Shown: positions 35,107 to 59,600 of the stretch, one piece after another
How positions within the stretch are numbered: position 1 is the stretch's first letter
Layout of the letters: each line of letters opens with the position of its first letter
Assembly (NCBI GenBank): GCA_905221605.1
Contig: CAJNDS010000791.1
Span: 572,001-636,000, forward strand
Length of the DNA: 64,000 nt
Source: Symbiodinium natans
Lineage: Eukaryota; Sar; Dinophyceae; Suessiales; Symbiodiniaceae
Direction of reading: 5' to 3'
Translations under genes and position numbers: made by a program
The notes under the pieces: model-generated
Seen by the model: the letters and a program-made list of their open reading frames with translations, nothing else
Told to the model about the DNA's origin: nothing
The model's database searches: none

Positions 35107-36322
35107 CTCGGCTTCTTGCTGACTTCGCCAGATGCCGCTCAGGCTTGTGCGAACGTCAGTTCGGCATGTGGAGCCATGCTGGGATGCGAGGGGCTGTTGC
35201 CCGGGATGACACAGTCTCCCACAGGGCCGCGACCGCGCGTCTGCAGTGTAAGTATGAGGGGTTGGGCGCGTTGCTTCTTTAGTCGCGCGCAAGCTCCATA
35301 CAGATGCTCTTGTTTTTTGTGTCTCTCTCTCTCTCTATATATATATATAATATATATGCATGTATATATATATATATATACATATATACATGTGTGTTTT
35401 ATATGTATATGCATCCGTACATGCGTGCGTGCACATACATATATATATGTATGTATATATGATATATATATATATATATGTGTGTGTATGTACGTATATG
35501 TATGTATCTATCAAGACTTATGTGGGGACAGGAGTCTGCGGTTGAGTGCTTGATTTATCGCCAGGCTTGCCTCTCGGCATATCGTTGAGCCAGCTGGCGC
35601 TGCAGTTTTGAAGAACACACCCACTAACCCCAATGCCCTAAGCCCTGCGACCGAATCTTACGCCCTGTAAACCTTTCATGTAAACCTTGAAACCATAAGC
35701 CCCAACCCAGACCCAACCCCTAACCCTTGACACAAGCCCAAGGTCCCTGTAAGCCGAAAAAATCCTAAACCTGCCACATCCTAGATGCAGGCAGCTCCTT
35801 GAACGGACTCAGATCCAGGGCGCTACAACAAAGTCATAGCCAGCTATCATAACGAAGCCCTGAACTCCAAACCCTGAACCGAAGCATATCATCTTGCCTC
35901 TATAGCTACCCAGGAACCTCCAAAGAAAGTCGTCATAGGTCATAGGACTTGCCAGAGCTAGGGGAACAGCTGGGTTTAGAGCCTTCAGGCTGAATGTTCG
36001 GGATGAGGGTGCAGGCTTTGGGCAGAGAATGTGGAAGAAGCAAGCCTGACAGCCAGGATTGGCATACAGACTCGCATATAGATAGTCAGAGGACTCGACT
36101 ATCTCAGGTCCTACCCCTAAGCTTGAACCACCCCTGCTTGAGGATCAGAAGCGCAGTCTAAAATACTTTTCGGGGCAGGCTTCGCCAACACACAACCCAT
36201 GCTGAGCCCCAAACCTTGAAGACACACACCCAGACCTTAAAAAAGGCACCTACTTTGTCAGGCTGCTGACTTTTTGATGGCCACTTTGGGCCTTCCAACC
36301 TACTCCTTGCTGCATCTTCTTA
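35107..36322. other. intergenic region between the kinase-aldolase and flippase genes
   Basis: This 1.2-kb stretch should hold the 3' end of the kinase-aldolase transcript and the 5' end of the flippase. Apart from the TC/TA tract and scattered CCCTAA words I see no promoter-like motif. A trans-splice acceptor for the flippase is likely near 35.1 kb but cannot be distinguished from ordinary AG sites. Confidence 0.4.
35324..35512. repeat. TC then (TA)n/(TGTA)n low-complexity tract
   Basis: CT repeats pass into TA and TATG/TGTA repeats. The tract lies between the flippase 5' end (35106) and the aldolase stop (36323), so it is in the intergenic region or 5' untranslated region. Confidence 0.9.
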
Positions 36323-49179
<12,857 letters not shown>

Positions 49180-49844
49180 CTACTGTCCACTTGGAGGTTC
49201 ACGGGTAGTCCGGAGGGAAGTCCAGAGGAGAACTACAATAACTAGATAGCTACAAGCATAGCTCATCAGCTGGGACACTTCTAAGCCTGCTTAGAGTTTG
49301 GCTGGTAAGTGTAGCAGGGCTTCGCCTTCCGGATGGAGCGGCTGTTGCACGAAGGGGTTCAGGCTCCAGAGTCTTGGAATGCACATCGCAACTCCAAGGC
49401 GAACAAGGCACCAGCATTGCCAACTCAGATATAGGGTTGAGGTTCAGGGTCTTGCGATATATATATATATATATGGATGCTGAAGCCGAGTGTATCTCAA
49501 AAACCCCCAAAGCCTTAGGTAGCAACATACCCTTGAAGCCGTACATTCTAAATCAACCTAGCCCCAAAAAACTTGCCGCCAGCCTGGACGGTGGCCATCT
49601 GCGCCAGCAACAATCTACAGGCTCGGGGCCTCCCTGTTTGGGGGCTTGGGCAGTTCTCGATTCCAAGGGCCTGGGGGGTGCCAGCCTCTGGAACACGTGA
49701 AGCAGGGACTTCGAGAGTAGAGCTTCTAGAGGTTGAAGGCTCTTGTCTATACTCCCCTTAGAACCTGAATAAAGATATGTTTTTAATATCCTCTTGCGTT
49801 TTATATAAACAAAAATAAAAAATATTTCCCAAGGGGGATATAGT

Positions 49845-49960
49845 TATCGGGATAGCTGCAGAGCTCAAGGGTTGAAGCTAAGATGTCGCGGAAGATAGTT
49901 TTGTTTACGAGCATGGGCTGCTTCTTCGGCTTCAGCCAATCCACCACTCTCTTCTGGAAG
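49845..49960 (-). CDS. coding-looking exon, unassigned
   Basis: After an AG acceptor the minus strand reads FQKRVVDWLKPKKQPMLVNK, then TIFRDILASTLELCSYP. The residues and codons look coding, but no family is recognised. It lies between the ankyrin gene and the first recognised kinase exon, so it could be a 5' exon of the kinase-aldolase gene or part of a separate gene. Confidence 0.4.
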
Positions 49961-50340
49961 CTGCACTCTTAGGGTGTAGGGGTTTTAAGCCCTGAGCTCC
50001 ATTAGCCTATGCAAAAAACACAGAGCAGTTGCTAACACCTCCGCGAAGAAGAAGGCGGTATTCCCAGGAGGGCCTTATCATCCTTACCACGGGTGCAATT
50101 TCCACATGGATTGAGCAAACGGGCACCGAGTAAGATGCTATGACATGCAGTCCGGGAACGTGGGGACGGGTTGGGGGGGGGGGGTGGGGGAGGGGGTAAT
50201 TGAAACACGACGCTGTCAAAAGGCCTGTGTTGTTGCACCGCCTGTTTAGGCAGAGATCACAATTCAGCAGTCCCCAAACACGCCCGAAGCCTGAAAGTCC
50301 TACAAGGCCACCCTACACCCTAAACCCCTATTATAAGAGC

Positions 50341-50431
50341 CTTGAACAATGTGAACAATGTCCGAGGAGAACCGCTGGGGCCAACTTCCGCGCTCCGGTT
50401 TTGAGAGGGTGTTGCGCGTCGCTCTGGCTTT
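50341..50431 (-). CDS. coding-looking exon, unassigned
   Basis: Between an AG acceptor and a GC donor the minus strand reads KARATRNTLSKPERGSWPQR then FSSDIVHIVQ. A further open stretch at 50.83-50.97 kb (GFCPFTQSSLQQQPPVTG) may belong with it. No function can be assigned. Confidence 0.35.
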
Positions 50432-51523
50432 CTGAGCAGGCGCTGGCGTGCGTTTAAGAGGGTTCGGGGCTTTAGGGTTGCTCCTTGAGGTTGTAGGTGC
50501 CGCATGCCAGTGAAACCCGGAAGAGCGAAACGGGCCTGTCCGCAAACAAACTAACAGTAGGTGACCCTGGGAATTTGTGGTTTTGGGCTTCCTTAGGAAA
50601 CAGCTGAAGAACGGTCACCGACCAGGAATAACATTTTGTAATTTCTTGGGATACAAGCCCCTACATTCAGGCAAGACCCGCAACTCTCATTCCTGAGATC
50701 GAATTCGACGCGGTGGCTTTGCCACGCAAGTTAACTACTCCCTGGCACGCATCGTGGATGGGGATGAAATGGGAAGTATGTAGCTGTCGCAGGATCCCCA
50801 CGTGTTTGCTTTAAGCTGCTTTAAGCTTAAACGATGGATCGGGGGGAGCGTTTTCTCCCCAGTCCTTGCTGAATGCCATTTGTGGAGACTACATGGCCAG
50901 CCACTTTGGCTGGACCTGTCACTGGAGGCTGCTGTTGGAGGCTGCTTTGTGTAAAGGGACAGAAGCCTAAGGGATAGGACCTAGGAAGAAGGGAACCCCT
51001 CCTTGTGGAAGTGTACAAGGGAACCTGGCAGCAAACCATCGGAAAAGGGTTCTTAGAAAGGCAAAAACTCTTTAGCGCCTTCAGCACTTTTCAGCCCTAA
51101 AGCACACTCCGGTACTCTCCTCAACCCTTCCTCCACCTTCAACCCTGAATCCTCAAACCTCCCAAGTCTAATCGGCAGCTCTGGTCGGACTTCACTCGAA
51201 CCATGCGGCTCATGAACCTTGCAGCGACAGGAAGTAGCGACGAGGGAGGGACCGCGTTCAAACCCCAAACCTTGGAAAAAAAGAGAGAAATGACTTCGCG
51301 GGACCTAGAGGTTCGGCTCGGCACTTTGAATGCAAAGATCGGGCTGCACTCGTAGTGCCCACCAGCATTTATCGTGAGGGGAGGCCACGTGTTCAGAGGC
51401 CTTGGAGTCGCCATGATCTGGTCCCAAGCTTGGGGTGCCAAAAAATCTCACAGAGTACCCGAACAAGGGGACCCAGACTTAGAGAACTGAACATCACAGA
51501 GCTACGAGAATCTACTAGAATCT

Positions 51524-53416
51524 CTAGAGAACACATCTCAGCTGGCCAAAACAATCCCTTATGCAGCCCGTATGCGTTATAACCCTAGCATTTGGGGCCC
51601 TTGCACCACTGCTTATACATGAATTCCAGGAACCCTGGCATCTACAATCTTCCCGGGCCCTGAAAGACACCTGCACTGCCTGTTTCGCTGCTGCGCTGTC
51701 ATCCACAAGAATGCCAGTTATCTCGTCGTAGCCTCTGATTGAGGCTTGGTTAGAAGGCACAGCCTCTGCGAGAGCTAGGGAGTCGGTGCGTGCTGTGCTT
51801 GTCAGCATTTGCACAATCTCCAGGTGGCTCTTCCCCGATTTTGCCGATGCTACGCTTAAGGGCGTTTGACCTCTGCTTGCTTTGTCCATGTCGGCCCTGG
51901 CCTGCAAGAGCACACGCACTGAGTCCACACTGCCCATGCTGCAGGCCTTACACAGAGGCGTGTAGACATCCGGTCCCACAGCTTTGTCCATGTCGGCCCT
52001 GGCTGCCAGCAACAGGCGCATAATCTGCACGTGGCCCTTTCCGGCAGCCATGGTCAAAGGTGTTTGGCACCGGCCCACTCGGTCTTTGCCCACCTGGTCT
52101 TTGTCGGCACGCACCTCCAGCAGCAAGCTCACGATATCAAAGTGATTGTTGGTCGATGCTGCAAGCAAGGGTGTAGTGCCGCTGTCAGCATTGCCAAGAT
52201 TGTCCGGGTTGGCGTTGGACTGCAGCAAGATGTCTAAAATCGTGGTGTGGCCTGCCCCAGCTGCCAAGGCCAATGGTGTCTGTCCTGCACTGGCCTTCTC
52301 GCAGTCCGCCCTATACTCCAGCAAGACACGTACTAGCTCTTCATGGCACTCGCAACAGGCCAGGCCAAGAGGTGTTTCGCCAGACCGCGTGCAGACCTGA
52401 TCTTTGTCTGCACCAGCCTCCAACAGCAGGCGTGCGATGCCCGAATCCCCCTTGCTCGATGCGAGACCGAGGGCTGTTCTGCCCTCGTAGACCTTACCCG
52501 TTTCAGCCTTAGCTTTCAACAAGAGGCTCACGGCGCAAGGGCTCTCTTTGCTGGATGCTGCAATCGCTTCAATGAGCGGAGTTCGGCTGACCCGCAGGCC
52601 AAAGGCTCCGTCTGGGTTGGCCCTGGCCTCCAGTAAGGCTCGCACAACTTCAATGCGGTTGGTTGAAGCAGCTTGGGCCAAAGGTCCGAATCTTTCGACG
52701 TCGGCACCTGCTTTCAGCAACAAGAGCACCATCTCTGCATGACCCAGGGTAGACGATCGAAGCAGAGGGCCCGCCAGCATATCTGGGTGAGAGCCAGGCT
52801 CCAGCAGCAGACGGGTAACCTCCAAGTGGCCTCGGTCACATGCCATGTAGAGCGGTGTGCGGCAGTCGAGTCCGCACTTCTTGTCTTTGTCGGCGCAGGC
52901 CTCCAACAAAAGACGCGCCACCTCCACATGACCTTGACAACAAGCTTGAGCTAGAGGTGTCAATCCATGATGTGGGCAGATCAAGTCCGGAGCTTGGGGC
53001 CTTTGAAGGATGCGCTCCACCTCCGAAAGCAACCCACGACGGACAGCACGGTCGAGCGCCTCAACCTCCTCCTGCATAGCATCACAAAAGGGGAGCAGAA
53101 CGAGGGTCAGATCCATGGGCGTGCTCAAACCGCTCAAGACCGCATCGTCTTCCAAGAACTTGTCGTCCTGAAGGAGCCTCTGCCGGAACCGTGGCAATGC
53201 GACGTCTTCAAGGCACTGCAGGGCACGCTTCAACGCACGCACGTCCAGGCCATCTTCCACCGGCAAGGTGGCCAGCTCTTCGCCCGAGGGCCAACGAACG
53301 CGCAGCATTCCATTGGCACGCCTACTGGGCACCATCAAAGAGTTCCTGTCTTGTTGAAAGCCTCGCGCAGCCGATACACCGACACCTGAATTGCGAGGGT
53401 CCCTCAAAACCCCCAC
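51524..53416 (-). CDS. intronless ankyrin-repeat protein with N-terminal ubiquitin-like domain
   Basis: A 630-codon single-exon frame. A likelier start is the internal Met of MLRVRWPSGEELATLPVEDG, about 38 residues in, since related proteins begin at this ubiquitin-like segment. It continues with LPRFRQRLLQDDKFLEDDA, closely resembling the 19132-20238 gene. Ankyrin repeats run from about residue 125 to 550 (HGLTPLAQACCQGHVEVARL, GRTALGLASSKGDSGIARLL, GQTPLALAAGAGHTTILDIL and others, roughly a dozen). The C-terminus after the repeats is unlike anything I know. It sits about 200 nt downstream of the EF-hand gene's stop codon, same strand, as tightly packed dinoflagellate genes often do. Probably a protein-binding scaffold. 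Confidence 0.95.
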   Translation of the reverse strand: MGVLRDPRNSGVGVSAARGFQQDRNSLMVPSRRANGMLRVRWPSGEELATLPVEDGLDVRALKRALQCLEDVALPRFRQRLLQDDKFLEDDAVLSGLSTPMDLTLVLLPFCDAMQEEVEALDRAVRRGLLSEVERILQRPQAPDLICPHHGLTPLAQACCQGHVEVARLLLEACADKDKKCGLDCRTPLYMACDRGHLEVTRLLLEPGSHPDMLAGPLLRSSTLGHAEMVLLLLKAGADVERFGPLAQAASTNRIEVVRALLEARANPDGAFGLRVSRTPLIEAIAASSKESPCAVSLLLKAKAETGKVYEGRTALGLASSKGDSGIARLLLEAGADKDQVCTRSGETPLGLACCECHEELVRVLLEYRADCEKASAGQTPLALAAGAGHTTILDILLQSNANPDNLGNADSGTTPLLAASTNNHFDIVSLLLEVRADKDQVGKDRVGRCQTPLTMAAGKGHVQIMRLLLAARADMDKAVGPDVYTPLCKACSMGSVDSVRVLLQARADMDKASRGQTPLSVASAKSGKSHLEIVQMLTSTARTDSLALAEAVPSNQASIRGYDEITGILVDDSAAAKQAVQVSFRAREDCRCQGSWNSCISSGARAPNARVITHTGCIRDCFGQLRCVL

Positions 53417-53492
53417 AGTCGCCCCAATACCTTAGGGATGGGAGTGGATTGTGTCGAATATCTACGGCTGAGAGAGCACACGCGTGCACACG

Positions 53493-53540
<48 letters not shown>

Positions 53541-53618
53541 AAGGGACGAGGGTCCAACGTCATTAAGCAACCAAAACAACACAAGAACCTAAGAACTTGA
53601 AACCTCTGTGTGCGGCGC

Positions 53619-56600
53619 TCACTCTGCGAGCTCGAAGTCGTCCTGGGTCACTTCGCGCAAGGCCTTCCAAAGCGCGTCAGGATGTGAAAGGAGTCCGGGA
53701 CCAGATGGGCTGGGGCCGAGGGTTTAGGGGGTTTAGGGGGTTTAGGGGGTTTAGGGGGCGTAGGGGGTTTAGGGGGTTTAGGGGGTTTAGGGGGTTTAGG
53801 GGGTTTAGGGGGTTTGGGGGGTTTGGGGGGTTTGGGGGGTTTAGGGGGTTTAGGGGGTTTAGGGGGTTTGGGGGGTTTGGGGGGTTTAGGGGGTTTAGGG
53901 GGTTTAGGCTTTATGGTTAGGAGATGTAGGCTGGGGTGGAGAGATTTATATCGAGCGAAGCTCAAGGACATGAGACGGTTCAAGCTGCCAAGTTGAACAT
54001 GAGGCTCTCTGAACTATGCTCCTGCTTTGCATCCCTTCTTGTATCATGTGGCCCCATATATGGCGGTTTACGATAATGAGGGACCCCAATATCGATCCCA
54101 AATAATAGGATCCCCTTATAATACGGACCGCAATAAGGTACCCGTAATATCGCAAACCCCCATATAGCGAGTGCCCAGAAACGAACCCAGGAGGTGATAA
54201 ATGACCGAACCTACGAGTCAGCCATACACCCTATACATCCGCCTAGACCCCCGACTCTGTGAAGCCGACCGAACCTTTAGCTACCCAACTCGCTTCTGCG
54301 CCTCCCTTAAACCGTAACACGAACCCTCCCCTATCCCGAGCAGCCTTTCCAGCAGCTCCGAAACATGGTCGGCCCGAAACAATCCCACAACTTCCCTACA
54401 CTTACCTGGAGAAAAAAAACAAAAACTACTCACAACACCCAAAACCCTCCACCGCTCCCTCTCCCCCGGGGCCTTGTGGACGCCAGCCTCAGAGATGTGT
54501 ATAGGGTTTTTAGAGGGATTCAGGGTTTCCCGGAGCTGGTTTCAAGGGATCTTGGTGTCAAGGTCTTCCGAGCTGGCTTTCCGGCCTTGTCAATTCTCAT
54601 GCAAGCACATTGACGAACTTGCTGCCTTGCTGAAAGGCGTTTCCGGATGCGAATGTCACCGAGCCCACCCCCTCCTTCAGAGAGCCCTCAAGAGAAGGCT
54701 TCTGGGGTATCCGGCCCACTTCCACTTGTCGTCCTCCTGTGGAGTGTCTGGCTCCTTCAAGAGGCATGCAAGGCATGCAGCTCTTCAGCTTTATACTCGG
54801 CCTATGAAATTCCTTTGCATTCTGGATCGCTCCCATCCCTCGTCAATTCGAATGGCCGCTATGGGGGGGGTTTAAGGTGGACTTCTTTCCGCCCGAGGTC
54901 CTCCAGCTCCACTTCATGGAAGATGAAGTGCTGGCACGAACAACGGGGCTGGTCTGTCTTAGGTCCTATGTGTTTATGCACCTTTCAAAAGGTCTGGCAT
55001 TTCGGCCGCGGAAGTTGCGAGTCAGTCCAATTGCCTCAATGCACTTGCCTTGCCTACCTGCCTTAGAACGCAACCCCTCGGCTATTTCGATGCTGGTGGC
55101 ATGAAGACGACCTCGAGTGTAGAGATGAAGAAATGCAAAACCAAAGCTCAAGCTTTAGGCTCCACGCTACCCCCCTCCCCCCGAGTGCGCTTCTGGCATC
55201 CCAACTGCATTCTAAGGAACAATGGGAGCTTTCTTGGGGTGAAGGGCCGAAACCTACTGCCTGCCCTGTGGCTCTCCCAGAGTCGCCATGGGGTGGATGA
55301 GGTTGAGAAAAAGAGTTGAGGGCTCAGTTACGATTCCCCCTATCACTCAGGAGGCTCATGGCAGCATGGTGCAGACGGGGGACTGGGGTCCGGGGTGCTC
55401 TTCGGGCGGGCGAGATTCAGTACAGCCACCCTGCTCCTGTCTGGCATACAGGCCCTAGAGACACGTGCGAACACATAAACCACAAATCCTCAAGTGCCCT
55501 GGACCTATGGGGCCCGGCCTTGAGTGTGGAGATGCCATTGCGCATCCTCTCTGAGGAGATGCGCCTCGACCGTTTTCTGTCGGAGCATGCCGGAAAATCA
55601 TGAGAGAGTAAGATCCGGAAACGATCGTCATGAACTGACTCCATAAAGGCCTGGATTTAGGACCGAAGATCCAAGGCTTAGGATTCAGTGCTGAGCCTTT
55701 TTGAAGCCTCCAACAAAAACCCTAAACCCAAACAAGCGCGTCCCAGTCGCAGCGCTTCTACCGCGCCCAGCTTCCCGAGCTGCAAGAACTCCATGCGCGT
55801 GAGGTGCCCGACCTAGGCGGCTTCCTACTTCCGGTTTGTCTTGTCTGCTTTGGGGTTGAGGGGTTGAGGGGTTGAGGGGTTGAGGGGTTGAGGGGTTGAG
55901 GGGTTGAGGGGTTGAGGGGTTGAGGGGCTGAGGGGCTGAGGGGCTGAGGGGCTGAGGGGCTGAAGGGCTGTAACTTTCAGAGTTCAGGGTTCACGTTCCG
56001 GTGTGGGGCTTCTGGTTTGGGAGTGTATGGGACTTTGGGCATCGGGTAGCATAGGGCCTGGGGAGAGTAAACTCTTGGGCTCCCAGAACCCCCCAAGGAA
56101 AAGAGGTTCACCTGTGATTCGTTGAAGGGCTGTGATCGGACGAGAGCCAAATCGGATATTCACCTAGAAGTCTAGAGTTTAGTACTCAATGCCAATTGTG
56201 GCAACAGCAAGTGACTTGAAGGCTTCGGCATGTACCATCACCGGTGTGGCTAGCGCTTGAGTTGTGGTTGAGCAAAAGAGGTGGCGGATGATCCAGGTTT
56301 TACGACGGAAAGGGCCCACGAGCTATGTGCTGGGATTCAGGGCTTCAAGTCCAGGCTTCAGGGGCCCTCAATCAAGGCCGTCGCGTGTGATGCGTCGAGG
56401 AAGTTGAAGAGGAGTCGCGGGTCAAACCTGCCCTGGTGCGCCGAGGAGGACTCGACGTGGCTCAAAGGGCGCGAGGACACTTAAACCCTACGCCCCAATA
56501 AGCCCTATGAACCTTGCTAACCCAAACGCTTTCATCGACCCTAAACTTCAGGATGTTTAGGGTGAAGGCTTGAAAGCCAGGAGCTTGAGAGCTTGAGGCG

Positions 56601-59600
56601 AGTCTATATCTACAAATGTGTTTATATTTATCAATGTATATGTATATGTGTGCACGTATATGCATGTACATGTTTGTGCATATGCATACAAGCATCTATG
56701 TACTAACGTAATGTCACGTAGCCTCATGCGACCGAATGCCATGCATGTGCTTTGTCTTTGGCGCCTTGCCTTTTTGGGCTTAAGGTGGGAGGGTTGTGTA
56801 TATACTGAGTTGTCCAGTAACCTAAGGGAACTAAAGGTTAACTTTTGGGAACGTATGGGGATTATACTACCCAGAAAGGTTAAAGGTTATCTACTCTGCT
56901 ACTAAGTATAGATATCGATCTGAATCACCGAGCCCAACTCCCCACCCCCCACCCCCGCACCTTAAAGCCGCACATACGGCAGCAGTTGACGAAGTCCTCT
57001 CCATGTGGGATTTGGTATTTATGGACACAATTTAATTTGGGCTTCGGGATGTAGGGTGTGGGGTTTAGGGTTTGGAGCTTAGGGATTTACGGTTTAGGAT
57101 TTAGGGTTATTTAGGGTTTAGGGTTACAAAAAAACACTCAGACTAGATCAACCTGCATGCCGACACCATGCCTTCTTTCGCTGCTTGCCAGAAAGTCTAC
57201 AGACCTTGAACTAGACTGCCACAGTCCAAGAGGCAGCAGCTCAACAGAGTGACGCGGCGCACACGCAGCAAGTCTGGGAAATGGTTGGGTCCTGTCCAGA
57301 GAGGCCTCGACCTGCGCCGAACAAGACGAGTGCTTAGGCTTTAGGAATATGGGTTTCGGATGATTCTGGGCAGTAGGTCTCCAACAGGGCTTCATGATTT
57401 ACAAGGTGCAAATTTAGAGTTCAGCGATTCATTGCTTCGTCACAATGACAAGCCGGGAGGAAAAACTACCCATGGACTCCATACCCACTTTCCAAAGCTC
57501 TGAATCCTCTGAAGGTCCCATGCCTGAAAAGCCCCAGAGAACGGGGCCTTCCCGCCGCTTCCGCTTCTTCTCCGGAATCTTGTCCAGGTCCTTTGTTCTG
57601 CCCCGATTTCGGCTTAGCGCTCACTTGGGGCTTGCCTAAGCGCATCACGCGCAATCTTCAACGTCACTTGCCTCACTTTCTGGACCCCAAGTCCCGGCGC
57701 AATCACGCACAACAGGCTCCACTCGGAGCCCCCAACTCTGCTGCACCTAATTCATACAAGGCCTACAAAGCAGTACAAAGATGAAATCATCAAAGAATCA
57801 CTGAACTCAACAAACTAACAAGATAAAGGAGCGGCCTATAAAACAAGGAAGAAACATTCGTACTCAAGCCTTTAATGGCACGTTGTTCAAAAGAAATAAA
57901 ACACTAGCTGACAAGAACAAACAAATGGATTAAACAAAGGAAGAAGACAAGGAACTAAATTAAACAAAGAAACAATACACTGCCTTGTTGATCACAAGCA
58001 CGGAAACTCCCCTTCAACCCTAGACCACTAAACCCGCGACCTCGAAACTCTTCACCCCAATTATAGACCCCCCAAATAGCAGCATTCCCTTACAATAAGG
58101 ACCCCAATGGGCACCCCTATTTTCGTAAACCCCCTAAACCCTAAACCCTAAACCCTAAACCCTAAACCCTAAACCCTAAACCCTAAACCCTAAACCCTAA
58201 ACCCTAAACCCTAAACCCACCCCAATTTTCGTAACTGCCAGGGAGCCGTCCCACCCATGTCCAGGGGAGGCATCTTCTGCTCCCAGGCATCGTAGGCATC
58301 CTCGAGGATGAGGTACATGCAGGGTTTAGGGTTTTTAGGGTTTTAAAGGTTTTTAGGGTTGTTAGGGTTTTTAGGGCTTTTAGTGGTTTTTAGGGTTTTT
58401 AGGGGTTTTAGGGTTTTTACGGTTTTTGGGGTGTTTAGGGGTTTTAAGGGTTTTAGGGTGTTTAGGGTTCTTAGTGTTTTTAGGGTTTATAGATAGAGTT
58501 TAGGGGTATATGGGCCCCAAAAAGCTCCAAGTCCCATGCCGCTGCCCAAAACAGAACCTTTGGACCATTTGAGAAAGCAAAAAAAACATAAAAAATGCCG
58601 AACCCCGCACCTGGCTTCAAGGCTCCGGGACTGGACTCAGATTCGTCAATAAAAGTGCTTTAGCAGAACTGCCACCACTGCTGTACTTTTGGAATCTGCT
58701 AAAGCTAAAGTCCAGCGTTCGGGGCTAAGAAATGGTTTGGCAGAAGGGGGCCGAAAGGCTGCTTGCTTATTGGGTTTAGGGTTTGGGGTTTCGGAAAGAA
58801 AGGTGCTTGGGACAATTGGGGAAATGGTGAGGCTGGAAACTGATAGAATCGGTAGGCCCGCGTAGTGCCTCCAGGTTCTCGTATTTCTCCACCAGATAGT
58901 CCCGCAGACTGGCCACCTCAAAGAGTGGGCGTTAAGGTAGAAGGCGTCGGCTGCAATGTGTTGTGTCGATTGTCCTCCCTTCAGTTTCTGCACCACAGGT
59001 CCAAACGAAAGCCACCTGCACTGAGGCCCAGGCTCAGACAGTCCAAAAGCCCTAAACCTCCGGCCCTGATCTCAACACCCTCAGCAAACGTATAGTTCCG
59101 GAGCCCGAAAGCATTCAAGAATCTGCAGATGCGACCCCTGCTCCAATTGGGTCTCGCGCGTCGTTCACGAAGTCGCGGCCGTCAAAGTTGCCGAGGAACT
59201 CAAACTCTTTGCCTTGTGATTTGTAAAGTGCTGTAACTCTTGGTGGGTTTTCGAAGAGGTTGAGGGGCTAGGTTTTTTGGCACGCTTGTGGGAGCCTCTT
59301 GGGCGTGAGCATCTGTTGCGCCCGGCATGGTTGTTGGCAACATCTGCAACTCAAGCCCTCAGCCCTTCTCAGGCGCTGGCTGGTGAGCTGACCGGAAAAG
59401 TCCTGCAGAAGGAGGGTCTAGGCTTTCAGGATTCGGAGTGAGGTAACGCCCAAGTTGAATAGGGGATGCTTCGTTGTGCTGCTGCGGGGACCCTTTCGGC
59501 TTCGTTGAGAAGCAAAGATAGGTGCTTTGCACAGCCCCCTTCCGCCATGACTTCCCCGCTTCCGCATCCTTGTCGATGAAGAAGAAGCACACCTTCACGT

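Noticed and set aside
53597-53983. Open frames reading GFRG repeats (plus) and PPK repeats (minus)
   Set aside because: They come from the nine-nucleotide TTTAGGGGG array; a unit divisible by three keeps any frame open.
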